From Alphaproteobacteria bacterium (GTDB lineage Bacteria > Pseudomonadota > Alphaproteobacteria > Rhizobiales > Rhizobiaceae), in NCBI GenBank assembly GCA_016861165.1, contig BOKV01000028.1, positions 1 through 44,402 on the forward strand: 44,402 nt of DNA, in the 5' to 3' direction. Shown here piece by piece: positions 8,637 through 17,515 of the stretch (its first letter is position 1; each line of letters starts with the position of its first letter). The position numbers and the translations under genes are program-made. The notes beneath the pieces were generated by a model. That model had not been told where the DNA came from. It did no database searches and saw only the letters and a program-made list of their open reading frames with translations.

Positions 8637-9452
8637 ATGAAGGAAGTCGCGCTCGTTCTGGGCGGCGGTGGTGCCCGCGGCCTGGCTCATGTTCATGTCA
8701 TCGAGGCCTTCGATGACCTCGGCGTCAGGCCCCGCGTGATCGTCGGCTCCTCGATCGGCGCGGTGATCGGCGCCGGCTACGCCGCCGGCATGACCGGCAT
8801 CGAAGTGCGCGAGCACATTCTGCGCGTGCTGCACGACCGCTCCGAAGTGATGAGTCGGCTGTGGCGCATGCGCCCGACCAGTTTCGCCAAGGTCTTCACA
8901 CTCGGCGAACTGGACGCGCGGCGCGTGCTGCGCGCCTTCCTGCCCGACGGCCTGCCGGAGCGCTTCGACGGGCTTCAGGTGCCGCTCAAGGTGACGGCCA
9001 CCGACTATTACGGCAATTCGACCACGGTCATCGGCGAGGGCGAACTGCTGCCGGCGCTCGCCGCCTCGATCGCCATTCCGGCGATCTTTCGCCCGGAGAT
9101 CGTCGCCGGCCGCGTCCATGTCGATGGCGGCATCTCCAATCCGGTTGCCTTCGACCTCGCCGAGGCGCCGGGGCGGGTCGTCGTCGCCGTCGATGTGATC
9201 GGCGCGCCCAAGGGCGAGGACCCGGCGCGCGTGCCCTCGCGCATCGAGGTCGCCTTCGGCGCCAGCCAGCTCATGATGCAGTCGCTGATCGCCATGAAGC
9301 TGAAGCTGCACAGGCCCGACCTGCTGGTCAGGCCGGCCGTCGACAGATACCGCGTGCTCGACTTCCTGCGTGCCCGCGACATCATCGAGCACACCAGGGC
9401 GACACGCGCCCAGGTGCGCAGCCAGCTCGGCCGGCTGCTCGAAGCAGAATGA
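8637..9452 (+). CDS. Patatin-like phospholipase
   Basis: 271 residues. Patatin-family lipid acyl hydrolase with a Ser-Asp dyad: oxyanion loop GGGGARGLAH at 9-18, nucleophile Ser39 in GSSIG, and Asp162 in VDGGISNP. It is similar in size to RssA-like bacterial patatins. There is no signal peptide, so it is cytoplasmic or peripheral to the inner membrane. Natural substrate unknown. It lies 39 bp after rsmD and may be read from the same transcript. Confidence 0.88.
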   Translation: MKEVALVLGGGGARGLAHVHVIEAFDDLGVRPRVIVGSSIGAVIGAGYAAGMTGIEVREHILRVLHDRSEVMSRLWRMRPTSFAKVFTLGELDARRVLRAFLPDGLPERFDGLQVPLKVTATDYYGNSTTVIGEGELLPALAASIAIPAIFRPEIVAGRVHVDGGISNPVAFDLAEAPGRVVVAVDVIGAPKGEDPARVPSRIEVAFGASQLMMQSLIAMKLKLHRPDLLVRPAVDRYRVLDFLRARDIIEHTRATRAQVRSQLGRLLEAE

Positions 9453-9469
9453 CCGCGTCGCCATGAGGC

Positions 9470-9505
9470 AAGCCGGCGGCACTCTCAGGCGGCGTCGCCG
9501 GCTTT
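9470..9505 (+). terminator. Possible terminator between convergent patatin and antiporter genes
   Basis: Nine-bp perfect inverted repeat AAGCCGGCG (9470-9478) and CGCCGGCTT (9496-9504) with a 17-nt loop, just after the patatin stop and reaching into the 3' end of the antiporter gene. The U-tract is short, so confidence is low. Confidence 0.3.
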
Positions 9506-11320
9506 GTCCTCGGCCGCCCCGGCCGACTCCACCAGTATCTGTCGCGACGCCTCGTCGAGTGCCTTGGCCTCCTGGCGAGGTTCGATCAGCGGTTCGGGTT
9601 TGACGGCTCGAGTGTGCAGCATGTGGCTGCCGGCCTGGATGCCTTCGCTGTGCTGGATGAGCAGCCGTTCGGTGTCGCGCCGGCGGACATCCTCGGCGAT
9701 GGAGCGGGCCTCATCGGGCGGGCGTCCCAATCCCTCCAGCATCCTCTCGCCCATGACCATGGCGGATTCGAACGTCTCGCGGATGATGAAGTCGACATCC
9801 ATGTCCATCAGCGCCAGCATGTGGGTGCGGTCATAGGCGCGCACATAGATGAGCTTGTCCGGCCAGTGGCGAGTGACCAGTTCGACGATCTTCGTCGTCA
9901 CCAGCGGCTTGTGCGTGCAGATGGCCACCAGCCGGGCTTCGTCGATGCGGGCGGCGCGCAGCACGTCGAGTCGCGTGCCATCGCCGAAATAGATGCGGAA
10001 ACCGAACTTCGAGGCGCTGCGGATACGTTCGGCGTCGTTGTCGATGATGGTGACGTCGACGCCGCCGGCCAGCAGGGCCTGGGCGGCGACCTGGCCCATG
10101 CGCGAGAAACCGATCATCAGGACCGGCGAGCCGGCGCCGTCGAAGTTCTCCTCAGGCTGGTCATCCGCCGCGGCCCGCCGCACCATCAGGGCGCCGAGCC
10201 GCACGGAAACAGGTGTCAGGATCATCGACAGGATGACCGCGGCGATCAGGATCGACGTCAACTCGCGGCCGAGCACGCCCGCCGACAGCGCCGCCGAGAA
10301 CAGTACGAAGCCGAATTCGCCATGCTGGGTGAGTACCGCCGCCGTACGCACGCTCGTCTCGTGGCCGGTGCCGAACAGCCGGCAGGCGACGTAGACCAGC
10401 ACGCCCTTGACCGCCATGGCGGCCGGCACGCAGGCCAGCACCAGATGCCAGTTGGCGAGGAGGACGCGGAGGTCGAGCGACATGCCGATGGCCATGAAGA
10501 ACAGGCCGAGCAGGATGCCGCGGAACGGCTCGATATCGGCTTCCAGTTCGTGCCGGAAGGCCGACTCGGCGAGCAGCACGCCGGCGAGGAAGGCGCCAAG
10601 CGCCATCGACATGCCGGCGAGCTGCATCAGCATCGCCGACCCGAAGACGATCAGCAGCGCCGCCGCGATCATCACCTCGCGCGCGCCGGTTCGGGCCAGC
10701 ACCCGGAACAGCGGATTGAGCAGATAGCGCCCGGCCACCACCAGCACCGCGACCGCCGCCAGCCCGGCGCCGAAGGCCTGCCAGCCGAGCCCGGTCTCGC
10801 CGCGTCCGGACAGCAGCGGCACCAGCGCCAGCAGCGGTACGATCGCCATGTCCTGGAGCAGCAGTATGGCGAAGGCCTTGCGGCCGTGGGCGGTGTTGGT
10901 CTCGCCCGATTCATCGAGCATCTGCATGGCGAAGGCGGTCGATGACAGCGCCAGCCCGAAGCCGACGATGACGGCCTCGCCCGCCGAATCGAGCAGGAGA
11001 CCGCCGAGCAGGGCGAGCGCCAGGCCGCAGGAGATCACCTGCACGCTGCCGAGGCCGAAAATGTCCCAGCGCATCGCCCACAGCCGCGACGGCTTCAGTT
11101 CGAGCCCGATGATGAACAACAGCATGACGACGCCGAGTTCGGCGAAATGCAGGATCTCCTCGGCTTCGCGTACGAAGCCGACGATCGGGCCGATGACAAT
11201 GCCGGCGGCGAGATAGCCCAGCACCGTGCCCAGGCCGATGCGCTTGAACAGCGGCGCGGCGATGACGGCGCCCGACAGCAGCACGATGGCATCAACGAAG
11301 ACGGGCGGTACGCTGGCCAC
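9485..11320 (-). CDS. CPA2-family cation:proton antiporter with RCK domain (KefB/KefC-like)
   Basis: 611 residues. The N-terminal ~385 residues are a CPA2 antiporter with about a dozen membrane segments, including SSTAFAMQMLDESGE and GAFLAGVLLAESAFRHELEADI, the conserved region around Kef helices. From about residue 400 a Rossmann RCK (TrkA-N) domain follows, with GFSRMGQVAAQAL and acidic strand end IIDND; the short tail is hydrophilic. It probably exchanges K+ (or Na+) for H+ across the inner membrane, gated by a nucleotide or glutathione adduct. KefB versus KefC cannot be told apart and no KefF/KefG partner is adjacent. Confidence 0.88.
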   Translation of the reverse strand: MASVPPVFVDAIVLLSGAVIAAPLFKRIGLGTVLGYLAAGIVIGPIVGFVREAEEILHFAELGVVMLLFIIGLELKPSRLWAMRWDIFGLGSVQVISCGLALALLGGLLLDSAGEAVIVGFGLALSSTAFAMQMLDESGETNTAHGRKAFAILLLQDMAIVPLLALVPLLSGRGETGLGWQAFGAGLAAVAVLVVAGRYLLNPLFRVLARTGAREVMIAAALLIVFGSAMLMQLAGMSMALGAFLAGVLLAESAFRHELEADIEPFRGILLGLFFMAIGMSLDLRVLLANWHLVLACVPAAMAVKGVLVYVACRLFGTGHETSVRTAAVLTQHGEFGFVLFSAALSAGVLGRELTSILIAAVILSMILTPVSVRLGALMVRRAAADDQPEENFDGAGSPVLMIGFSRMGQVAAQALLAGGVDVTIIDNDAERIRSASKFGFRIYFGDGTRLDVLRAARIDEARLVAICTHKPLVTTKIVELVTRHWPDKLIYVRAYDRTHMLALMDMDVDFIIRETFESAMVMGERMLEGLGRPPDEARSIAEDVRRRDTERLLIQHSEGIQAGSHMLHTRAVKPEPLIEPRQEAKALDEASRQILVESAGAAEDKAGDAA

Positions 11321-11411
11321 GGGCTTCTCCGTGCATGACGGGCGGCGTTGTCAAAGGCGGCTGCCTCCGCTATGTCCGCGATCGGCCGCAACGGCCGCGG
11401 AAAGGCGGAAC

Positions 11412-12755
11412 ATGAGCGACACCATCGACATGGCCAGGCTGGAAGACGAGGCGGCGGCCCTGGTCGAGGTCGCGCGCGTCGCCGGTGCCGATTCCTGCGA
11501 CGTCGTGGTGGCGCGCGGCCAGTCGCTTGCCATCGAGGTTCGCGACGGCAAGGTCGAGAACACCAGCCGTTCCGAGGCCGACAATTTTTCGCTGCGGGTA
11601 TTCTGCGGCAAACGCGTCGCGACGGTCAATGCCAACACCACGGCCGAGGCGCGCGAACTGGCCGAGCGGGCGGTGGCCATGGCCCGCGTTTCGCCCGAAG
11701 ACCCGCATCAGGGTCTGGCGCCGGCCGAGCGGCTCGTCGCCGGCTGGCCCGACCTCGACCTCTGTGATCGCGCCACGGCGGAGGCCGCCGCGCTGACAGA
11801 GCGGGCACTCGCCTGCGAGGCGGCCGGCCTCGCCGTCAAGGGCGTGTCGAAATCGATGGGTGCGCGCGCCGGCTGGGGGCTCACTGGCTTCGTGCTGGCG
11901 ACGTCCACCGGTTTCTGCGGCCATTACGGCGTGTCGCGTTTCTCGGCCTCGGCGGCGATGGTGGCCGGCGAGGGCACAGCCATGGAGCGCGACTACGAGT
12001 TCCATTCCGCCGTCCACGAGGCCGACCTGATGGACCCGGCCGAGATCGGGCGGACCGCCGGCGAGCGGGCGGTGCGCCGCCAGGGGCCGCGCCAGGTTGC
12101 CAGCGCCGCCGTTCCGGTGCTGTTCGAGCGGCGCGCCGCCACGGGCCTGCTGTCCAGCCTCATGGGGGCGATCAACGGCGCAGCGGTGGCACGCAAGACC
12201 AGCTTTCTGCGCGACCGCATGGGCCAGCCGGTGGCCGCCGCGGCGATCACGGTTGTCGACGATCCGCTGCGCCGGCGCGGCCTCGGTTCGCGTCCGTTCG
12301 ACGGCGAGGGTATGGCGACGGCGCCGGTCCGTTTCATCGAGGCGGGCGTGCTCACCGACTGGGTGCTCGACTGGGCGAGCGCGCGCGAACTCGGCCGCGA
12401 CAGCAACGGCCGGGCAACGCGCGGCGGCGCCGGCACCTCGCCGGCGACCACCAACTGCTTCATCGACGCGGGCAAGACCCGGCTCGCCGACATGATCGCC
12501 TCGATGAAGCGCGGCCTGCTGCTGACCGAGACGATCGGCCATGGCGTCAACATGGTGACCGGCGACTATTCCAAGGGAGCCTCCGGCTTCTGGATCGAGA
12601 ACGGCGAGATCGCCCACCCCGTCGCCGAGATCACGATTGCCGGCAACCTGAAGGACATGTTCCTCAACATGACCCCGGCCGACGATCTCGAATTCCGCTA
12701 CGCGACCAATTCGCCGAGCCTCCTCGTCGAGGGCATGACCGTTGGCGGAAGGTAG
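11412..12755 (+). CDS. pmbA: TldD/PmbA-family protein, PmbA (TldE) type
   Basis: 447 residues from ATG 11412, preceded by AAAGGCGGA at good spacing. The PmbA signature is throughout: SCDVVVARGQSLAIEVRDG, VENTSRSEADNFSLRVF and GHGVNMVTGDYSKGASGFW. It lacks the zinc HExxxH motif of TldD, as expected for the non-catalytic TldE partner. In E. coli TldD and TldE form a heteromer that degrades unfolded peptides and matures microcin B17. No tldD lies nearby. It overlaps the IMPase gene by 14 bp, suggesting coupled expression with the downstream envelope-synthesis block. Confidence 0.92.
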   Translation: MSDTIDMARLEDEAAALVEVARVAGADSCDVVVARGQSLAIEVRDGKVENTSRSEADNFSLRVFCGKRVATVNANTTAEARELAERAVAMARVSPEDPHQGLAPAERLVAGWPDLDLCDRATAEAAALTERALACEAAGLAVKGVSKSMGARAGWGLTGFVLATSTGFCGHYGVSRFSASAAMVAGEGTAMERDYEFHSAVHEADLMDPAEIGRTAGERAVRRQGPRQVASAAVPVLFERRAATGLLSSLMGAINGAAVARKTSFLRDRMGQPVAAAAITVVDDPLRRRGLGSRPFDGEGMATAPVRFIEAGVLTDWVLDWASARELGRDSNGRATRGGAGTSPATTNCFIDAGKTRLADMIASMKRGLLLTETIGHGVNMVTGDYSKGASGFWIENGEIAHPVAEITIAGNLKDMFLNMTPADDLEFRYATNSPSLLVEGMTVGGR

Positions 12756-13545
12756 CGCGGCGCCGACCGCCGCCGATGTCGAACTGCTGCTTGGCGCCGC
12801 CGCCGAGGCGGGCGCCATCGCCATGCGCTATTTCGGCGCCAGCATGCGCAGCTGGATGAAGCCCGGCCAGTCGCCGGTGACCCAGGCCGATGTCGAGATC
12901 GACGAGTTCCTGCGCGAGACCCTGCTCGCGGCCCGGCCGGACTATGGCTGGCTGTCGGAGGAGACGGCCGCCGCCGACCAGCGCCTGGGACGGGAGATCA
13001 TGTTCGTCGTCGACCCGCTCGATGGCACCCGCGGCTTCCTTGCCGGCGACCGGCGCTGGTGCCTGAGCCTGGCGATCGTCGCCGGCGGTCGCCCCGGCGC
13101 CGCCGTGCTGCACTGTCCGGCGCTGGAGCGCACCTTCAGCGCCACCGCGGGCGGCGGCGCGCGGCTCAATGGCCGGCCGATCGACAACCCGCCGTCAGAT
13201 CAGGTGCGCCGTGTCACCGGTTCGCGGCGCATCAATGCCGAGATCGCCGAGCGCCTGCCCGGTCGCGTCGAGGTCCTCGATTTCGTGCCGTCGCTCGCCT
13301 ACCGGCTGGCGCTGGTGGCAAGCGGCGAAATCGACGGCGCCTTTGCCCGTCCGGGCGCCCATGACTGGGACGTCGCCGCCGCCGACCTGATCCTGACCGA
13401 GGCGGGCGGTTGCCTGCTGACGCTCGCCGGCCAACCGGTACGCTACACGGCGAGCGGACATCGGATGCCGTCACTGCTGGCGGCAGGGCCCGGCCGCCGC
13501 GCCGCCATGTTCGCCCTTGCGCGAGACGGCGGCTTCCTTCAATAA
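12742..13545 (+). CDS. Inositol-monophosphatase-family phosphatase (CysQ/HisN-like)
   Basis: 267 residues. Mg-dependent phosphatase of the IMPase superfamily. Metal-binding motifs are complete: WLSEET, DPLDGTRGF and the C-terminal HDWDVAAADLILTEAGG. Members dephosphorylate inositol phosphate, 3'-phosphoadenosine 5'-phosphate, or histidinol phosphate; the sequence does not decide, but synteny with DUF4170 and waaA is the usual place of an alphaproteobacterial CysQ-like gene. The start is a TTG at 12742 inside pmbA; no downstream ATG precedes the conserved first helix, and GAGGG lies upstream at workable distance. Confidence 0.85.
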   Translation: MAEGSAAPTAADVELLLGAAAEAGAIAMRYFGASMRSWMKPGQSPVTQADVEIDEFLRETLLAARPDYGWLSEETAAADQRLGREIMFVVDPLDGTRGFLAGDRRWCLSLAIVAGGRPGAAVLHCPALERTFSATAGGGARLNGRPIDNPPSDQVRRVTGSRRINAEIAERLPGRVEVLDFVPSLAYRLALVASGEIDGAFARPGAHDWDVAAADLILTEAGGCLLTLAGQPVRYTASGHRMPSLLAAGPGRRAAMFALARDGGFLQ

Positions 13546-13637
13546 ATGCCGAGTCCGCCGCCGGACCGGCACCGCCCGCCAGACGACCGGGCCTGGCGGC
13601 CTTCCCTCCCGAGAACCGCCAACCGCGGCAGGTCGAG

Positions 13638-13895
13638 ATGAACGAACCCGGCAAGAGCCGCGACGAGCGCCAACTCCTCCACCTGGTCTTCGGCGGCGAA
13701 CTGGAGGACCCGTCGGTTGTCCGCTTCCGCGACCTCGACAAGCTCGACATCGTCGGCATCTTCCCGAACTACGCCACCGCCCTGCAAGCCTGGCGGGCGA
13801 GGGCGCAGGCGACCGTCGACAACGCCCACATGCGTTATTTCATCGTCCACATGCACCGTCTGCTCGACCCGGGCAGCGGCGGGCAGGCGGAGTGA
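13638..13895 (+). CDS. DUF4170 family protein
   Basis: 85 residues from ATG 13638. The conserved block is LLHLVFGGELEDP, then DIVGIFPNYATALQAWRARA and ending in MRYFIVHMHRLLDP. No membrane segments or signal peptide. The family is typical of Hyphomicrobiales and sits next to lipid A/Kdo genes; its function is unknown. The stop codon overlaps the GTG start of the DUF374 acyltransferase as GTGA, so the two are translationally coupled. That coupling suggests a small accessory role in lipid A acylation or Kdo transfer, which is inference only. Confidence 0.85.
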   Translation: MNEPGKSRDERQLLHLVFGGELEDPSVVRFRDLDKLDIVGIFPNYATALQAWRARAQATVDNAHMRYFIVHMHRLLDPGSGGQAE

Positions 13896-14653
13896 ACGAG
13901 AACAGCACTTCCCCGCCGCGGGCGGCGCGCCGGCGGACGCCTGGCTGGATTCGGCGGCCCGGTCGGCTGATCGCGCGGAGCGGACTGTTCGCCGCCGTCG
14001 CCGCCCGGATTGGCGTCTGGTACCTTAAGCTCGTCTTCCATACCAACCGCTGGGTGGTCGAGCCGGCCGATGCACTCGACCGGGTCCGGCCGCTGGCGCC
14101 GGTGATCGCCGCCGTCTGGCACGGCCAGCACATCCTGATGCCCATCATCCCGACCGGGCTCAGGGCAGCGGCGATGATCTCGCGCAGTCTGGATGGCGAG
14201 ATCACCGCGCGCGTTGCGGCCGCCTTCGGCGCCAGGCCGATCCGCGCCTCGGGCGGGCGCGATCCGAGGCGATCGATCGAGAAGGGCTCGATGACCGGCT
14301 TCATCGAGATGCTTCAGGCGCTCGAGCGCGGCGACAGCGTGCTGCAGACCGCCGACATCCCGCAGGGCCGGGCGCGCGAGGCCGGGCTCGGCATCGTCAT
14401 GCTGGCCAAGCGTTCCGGCAGGCCGATCGTGCCGCTGGCGATCGCCTCGAGCCGGCGAGTGGTGCTGCGCCGCGCCTGGGACCGCACCACCCTCAACCTG
14501 CCCTTCGGGCGCTCGGCGATCTGCGTCGGCGAGGTCGTGCGCGTCGCGCCGGACGCCGACGAGGCGGCGCTGGAGGCCGCCCGAAAAACGCTGCAAAGCG
14601 AACTTACAAGGATCACGCGTCGGGCCTACGAGTTGACAGGCAGGCCTGAATGA
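13892..14653 (+). CDS. DUF374 lysophospholipid acyltransferase-family protein
   Basis: 253 residues from GTG 13892, which overlaps the DUF4170 stop by 4 bp. The N-terminus is Arg-rich and precedes a membrane-associated segment. The acyltransferase-like core has WHGQHILMPII (in place of the HxxxxD block of PlsC proteins), SRSLDGEIT and GSMTGFIEM. The DUF374 family is located with Kdo transferase genes in many alphaproteobacteria and is presumed to be a lipid A acyltransferase. The acceptor and acyl donor are not known from sequence. Confidence 0.85.
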   Translation: MNENSTSPPRAARRRTPGWIRRPGRLIARSGLFAAVAARIGVWYLKLVFHTNRWVVEPADALDRVRPLAPVIAAVWHGQHILMPIIPTGLRAAAMISRSLDGEITARVAAAFGARPIRASGGRDPRRSIEKGSMTGFIEMLQALERGDSVLQTADIPQGRAREAGLGIVMLAKRSGRPIVPLAIASSRRVVLRRAWDRTTLNLPFGRSAICVGEVVRVAPDADEAALEAARKTLQSELTRITRRAYELTGRPE

Positions 14654-14735
14654 GACATTCGCGACGGTCGGGCGCGTGCGGGGAGGCGGTTCCGTTGGCC
14701 CGTCCGGGCGGGCGGTCAGGCAAAAGACAAGTCCA

Positions 14736-16043
14736 ATGAGTGAATTGTGGGCACGGCTGGCGCTCGGCACCTATCGGCTGGTCGGATCTGCGACCTATCC
14801 GTTCATGGGGCCCTTCCTCGCCTTCCGCGCCCGCCGTGGCAAGGAGGACCGCTCGCGGCGCTACGAGCGCTACGGCTATCCCAGCGTCGAGCGGCCGCCC
14901 GGCCCGATCGTCTGGCTGCATGCTGCCAGCGTCGGCGAATCCATGGCGATCATCCCGCTCATCGAGCGCATCGACGCAATGGGCATCAACACCATCATGA
15001 CCACCGGCACGGTCACCTCGGCCGAGGTCGTGCGTTCGCGCCTGCCGCAGGCGACCTTCCATCAATATGTGCCGCTCGACATGGAGCGGGCGGTCCGCCG
15101 CTTCCTCGACCACTGGAAGCCCGACCTGGCCGTCTTCGCCGAATCCGAGGTCTGGCCGATGATCATCCTTGAGCTCGGCGCTCGCCGCATCCCGCAGGTC
15201 CTGGTCAACGCCCGCATGTCCGACCGCTCCTATGCCCGCTGGTCGGCGGCTCCGGTCCTGGCCGAGGCGCTGTTCGACAAGATTTCGCATGTGGTGGCGC
15301 AGTCGGAGGTCGACGCCGAGCGCTTCCGTTCGATGGGCGCCCGGCCGGTGACGGTGTCGGGCAACCTGAAGGTCGACGCCGCTGGCCTGCCCTGCGACGA
15401 GGCCGAGCTTGCGCGCCTGCGCCGCCAGATCGGTCTGCGCCCGGCCTGGATCGCCGTCAGCACCCATGCGGGCGAAGAGGAAATGGTCTTCGGTGTCCAC
15501 AAGGCGATCAGCCGCAAGGTTCCCGACCTCATGACCATCGTCGTGCCGCGTCATCCCGAGCGGGGCGACGAGGTGGCCGCGCTCGCCCATCAGGCGGGAC
15601 TGACGGTATCGCGGCGCGGCGCCGGCGAGCCGATCAGGCGCCAGACCGACATCTTCCTCGGCGACACCATCGGCGAGATGGGCCTCTATCTGCGTCTCGC
15701 CAGCGTTGCCTTCATGGGCCGCAGCCTTGCCGCCTCCGGCGGCCAGAACCCGCTAGAGCCTGCCATCGTCGGGGTTGCCGTGCTGTCAGGCCGCAATATC
15801 CACAATTTCCGTGATTCCTATCGCAATCTGCTCGCCGCCGGCGGCGCCCGGCTGGTCCGCGACGAGCGCATGCTGGCGGCCAATGTCGAGTTCCTGCTGC
15901 GCAACCGCGCCGAACGCGACAAGATGGCGGCGGCCGCCCGCGCCGCCGTCGACAACATGCGCGGCGCGCTCGATCGCACCGTCGAGGTGCTCGATTCCTA
16001 CGTGTTTCCGCTGACCATCAAGCGTGGCCTGGAGGGCATGTGA
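14736..16043 (+). CDS. waaA: 3-deoxy-D-manno-octulosonic acid (Kdo) transferase
   Basis: 435 residues from ATG 14736. Transfers Kdo from CMP-Kdo to lipid IVA on the cytoplasmic face of the inner membrane. A short membrane anchor lies at the N-terminus. Conserved GT30 motifs follow: WLHAASVGE, with the catalytic Glu near residue 69, TTGTVTSAEV, FAESEVWP and a C-terminal donor-binding region SGGQNPLEPA. An upstream in-frame start at 14676 adds 20 non-conserved residues. The stop TGA overlaps the lpxK ATG (TGATG), so the two lipid A genes are coupled. Confidence 0.95.
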   Translation: MSELWARLALGTYRLVGSATYPFMGPFLAFRARRGKEDRSRRYERYGYPSVERPPGPIVWLHAASVGESMAIIPLIERIDAMGINTIMTTGTVTSAEVVRSRLPQATFHQYVPLDMERAVRRFLDHWKPDLAVFAESEVWPMIILELGARRIPQVLVNARMSDRSYARWSAAPVLAEALFDKISHVVAQSEVDAERFRSMGARPVTVSGNLKVDAAGLPCDEAELARLRRQIGLRPAWIAVSTHAGEEEMVFGVHKAISRKVPDLMTIVVPRHPERGDEVAALAHQAGLTVSRRGAGEPIRRQTDIFLGDTIGEMGLYLRLASVAFMGRSLAASGGQNPLEPAIVGVAVLSGRNIHNFRDSYRNLLAAGGARLVRDERMLAANVEFLLRNRAERDKMAAAARAAVDNMRGALDRTVEVLDSYVFPLTIKRGLEGM

Positions 16044-17086
16044 TGGCGCTTCAGGAGGCGCCGTCGTTCTGGTGGCGCAAGCCCGGCCTGCCCGCCTATC
16101 TGCTGTCGCCGCTGTCGCTGGCCTGGGGAGCGGCCAGCGCCTGGCGCATGGAGAAGGCGCCTACCGCCGTCGCCGGCGTGCCCGTCATCTGTGTCGGCAA
16201 CTTCATCGCAGGCGGCTCGGGCAAGACGCCGGCGGCGATGGCGATCGGCCGGGCGGCGCTCGGCGCCGGGCTGCGGCCGGGCTTCCTGTCGCGCGGTTTC
16301 GGCGGCCACCTTGTCGGACCGGTGCGCGTCGATCCGCAGCGGCACCGCGCCTTCGAGGTCGGCGACGAGCCGCTGCTGCTCTCCGCCGTGGCCACCACGG
16401 TCGTTGCCGTCAACCGGGCGGCCGGGGCAGCCCGGCTGGTCGCCGAGGGCTGCGACTTCATCATCATGGACGACGGCTTCCAGAACCCGCGTTTGGCCAA
16501 GGATTTCTGCCTCGTCGTCGTCGACGCCCGGCGCGGCATCGGCAACGGCTACACGATCCCCGCCGGCCCGCTGCGCGCGCCGCTCTCGCGTCAGTTCGCG
16601 CTCGCCGACGCCATCGCCGTTGTTGGCCAGGCGCCGGCCGGCGAACGGCTCATCCGCGAGACCGCCCGCCGGGCCAAGCCCGTCCACCTCGCCCGCCTGG
16701 TACCCTCCGAAACGCGAAGGTGGCAGGGCCGCCGGGTGCTCGCCTATGCCGGCATCGCCGACCCCGACAAGTTCTTCGCCAGCCTGGCGGCGGCCGGCGC
16801 CGAGATCGTCGCCCGGCGCCCCTTCGGCGACCATCACGTCTTCACCGACGAGGAAATCGAGGATCTGCTCGAAACGGCGGCGGCCGGCGAACTCACCCTG
16901 GTGACGACCGCCAAGGACATGGCGCGTCTGCGCGACGACGCCATGCCGGCCGGCCGGCTGGCGGAACGCTCCGAGGTCTTCGCGGTCGATCTTGAATTCG
17001 AGGACCCGCGCGCAGCCGGGCTGATCATCGATCTGACCGTGCAGCGGTGGAAAGAAAACGAGTTGCGCCGCCGCCCCGGCCGCTGA
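16043..17086 (+). CDS. lpxK: Tetraacyldisaccharide 4'-kinase
   Basis: 347 residues from ATG 16043; GTG 16040 is one codon earlier. Phosphorylates the 4' position of the lipid A disaccharide. An N-terminal amphipathic/membrane helix is followed by the P-loop GNFIAGGSGKTPAAMAIG, then RGFGGHLVGPVRVD and the Walker-B-like MDDGFQNPRL. In the pathway LpxK precedes WaaA, and the order waaA-lpxK is the common arrangement in this order. Confidence 0.95.
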   Translation: MALQEAPSFWWRKPGLPAYLLSPLSLAWGAASAWRMEKAPTAVAGVPVICVGNFIAGGSGKTPAAMAIGRAALGAGLRPGFLSRGFGGHLVGPVRVDPQRHRAFEVGDEPLLLSAVATTVVAVNRAAGAARLVAEGCDFIIMDDGFQNPRLAKDFCLVVVDARRGIGNGYTIPAGPLRAPLSRQFALADAIAVVGQAPAGERLIRETARRAKPVHLARLVPSETRRWQGRRVLAYAGIADPDKFFASLAAAGAEIVARRPFGDHHVFTDEEIEDLLETAAAGELTLVTTAKDMARLRDDAMPAGRLAERSEVFAVDLEFEDPRAAGLIIDLTVQRWKENELRRRPGR

Positions 17087-17154
17087 CGTGGCGGCTGGCC
17101 CCGCAGACTCATCCCGCCGGGGCGCCGGCGAGGCGCACAGGATCGGATATGGCT

Positions 17155-17388
17155 TTACCGGGCGGCCTGTCGCCGGGAGCGCAGCTCCAGTTCGCGCCGC
17201 AACGAAGCCTCGGCATCGGCATAGGCCTCCTGGCGTTCCACGCTCCAGTATTTCAGTTCGTCGAGCGGAATCGCCTTGCCGGTGACGGCGCAGCGCACGA
17301 AGGCGCCCGGCGACATCACCTGGAAATCGGCGTCGAGATATCGGATGCGCGCCTCGCCCGATCCCGATCCTTCGTAGCGGTTCATCAT
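17155..17388 (-). CDS. DUF2093 family protein
   Basis: 77 residues from the ATG at 17388. Conserved throughout: MNRYEGSGSGEARIRYLDAD, then FVRCAVTGKAIPLDELKYWS. It is small, soluble and has a single cysteine. The family is found in alphaproteobacteria between lpxK and mutL; its function is unknown. The longer frame to 17430 adds a non-conserved Arg/Pro-rich leader. It converges on lpxK with a 68-bp spacer. Confidence 0.85.
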   Translation of the reverse strand: MMNRYEGSGSGEARIRYLDADFQVMSPGAFVRCAVTGKAIPLDELKYWSVERQEAYADAEASLRRELELRSRRQAAR

Positions 17389-17515
17389 CTTTATGGCTGC
17401 TCCTGCGGGCGTTTGGCGCGGCCGCCTCAAGCCAACGACTATGGCGTCATGGTGGCCGAGGTCAAGGGTGGCAGCCGCCAGCGTTTCGCCGGCGTCGGGC
17501 CCGGCGGGCGGGCAA

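Noticed and set aside
9614..10945. 443-codon plus-strand open frame in the antiporter gene
   Set aside because: Antisense to a well-conserved antiporter; the His/Arg/Gln-rich translation has no recognisable domain.
17155..17430. Longer start for the DUF2093 gene at 17430
   Set aside because: The added 14 residues are not like the family; ATG 17388 gives the conserved N-terminus.
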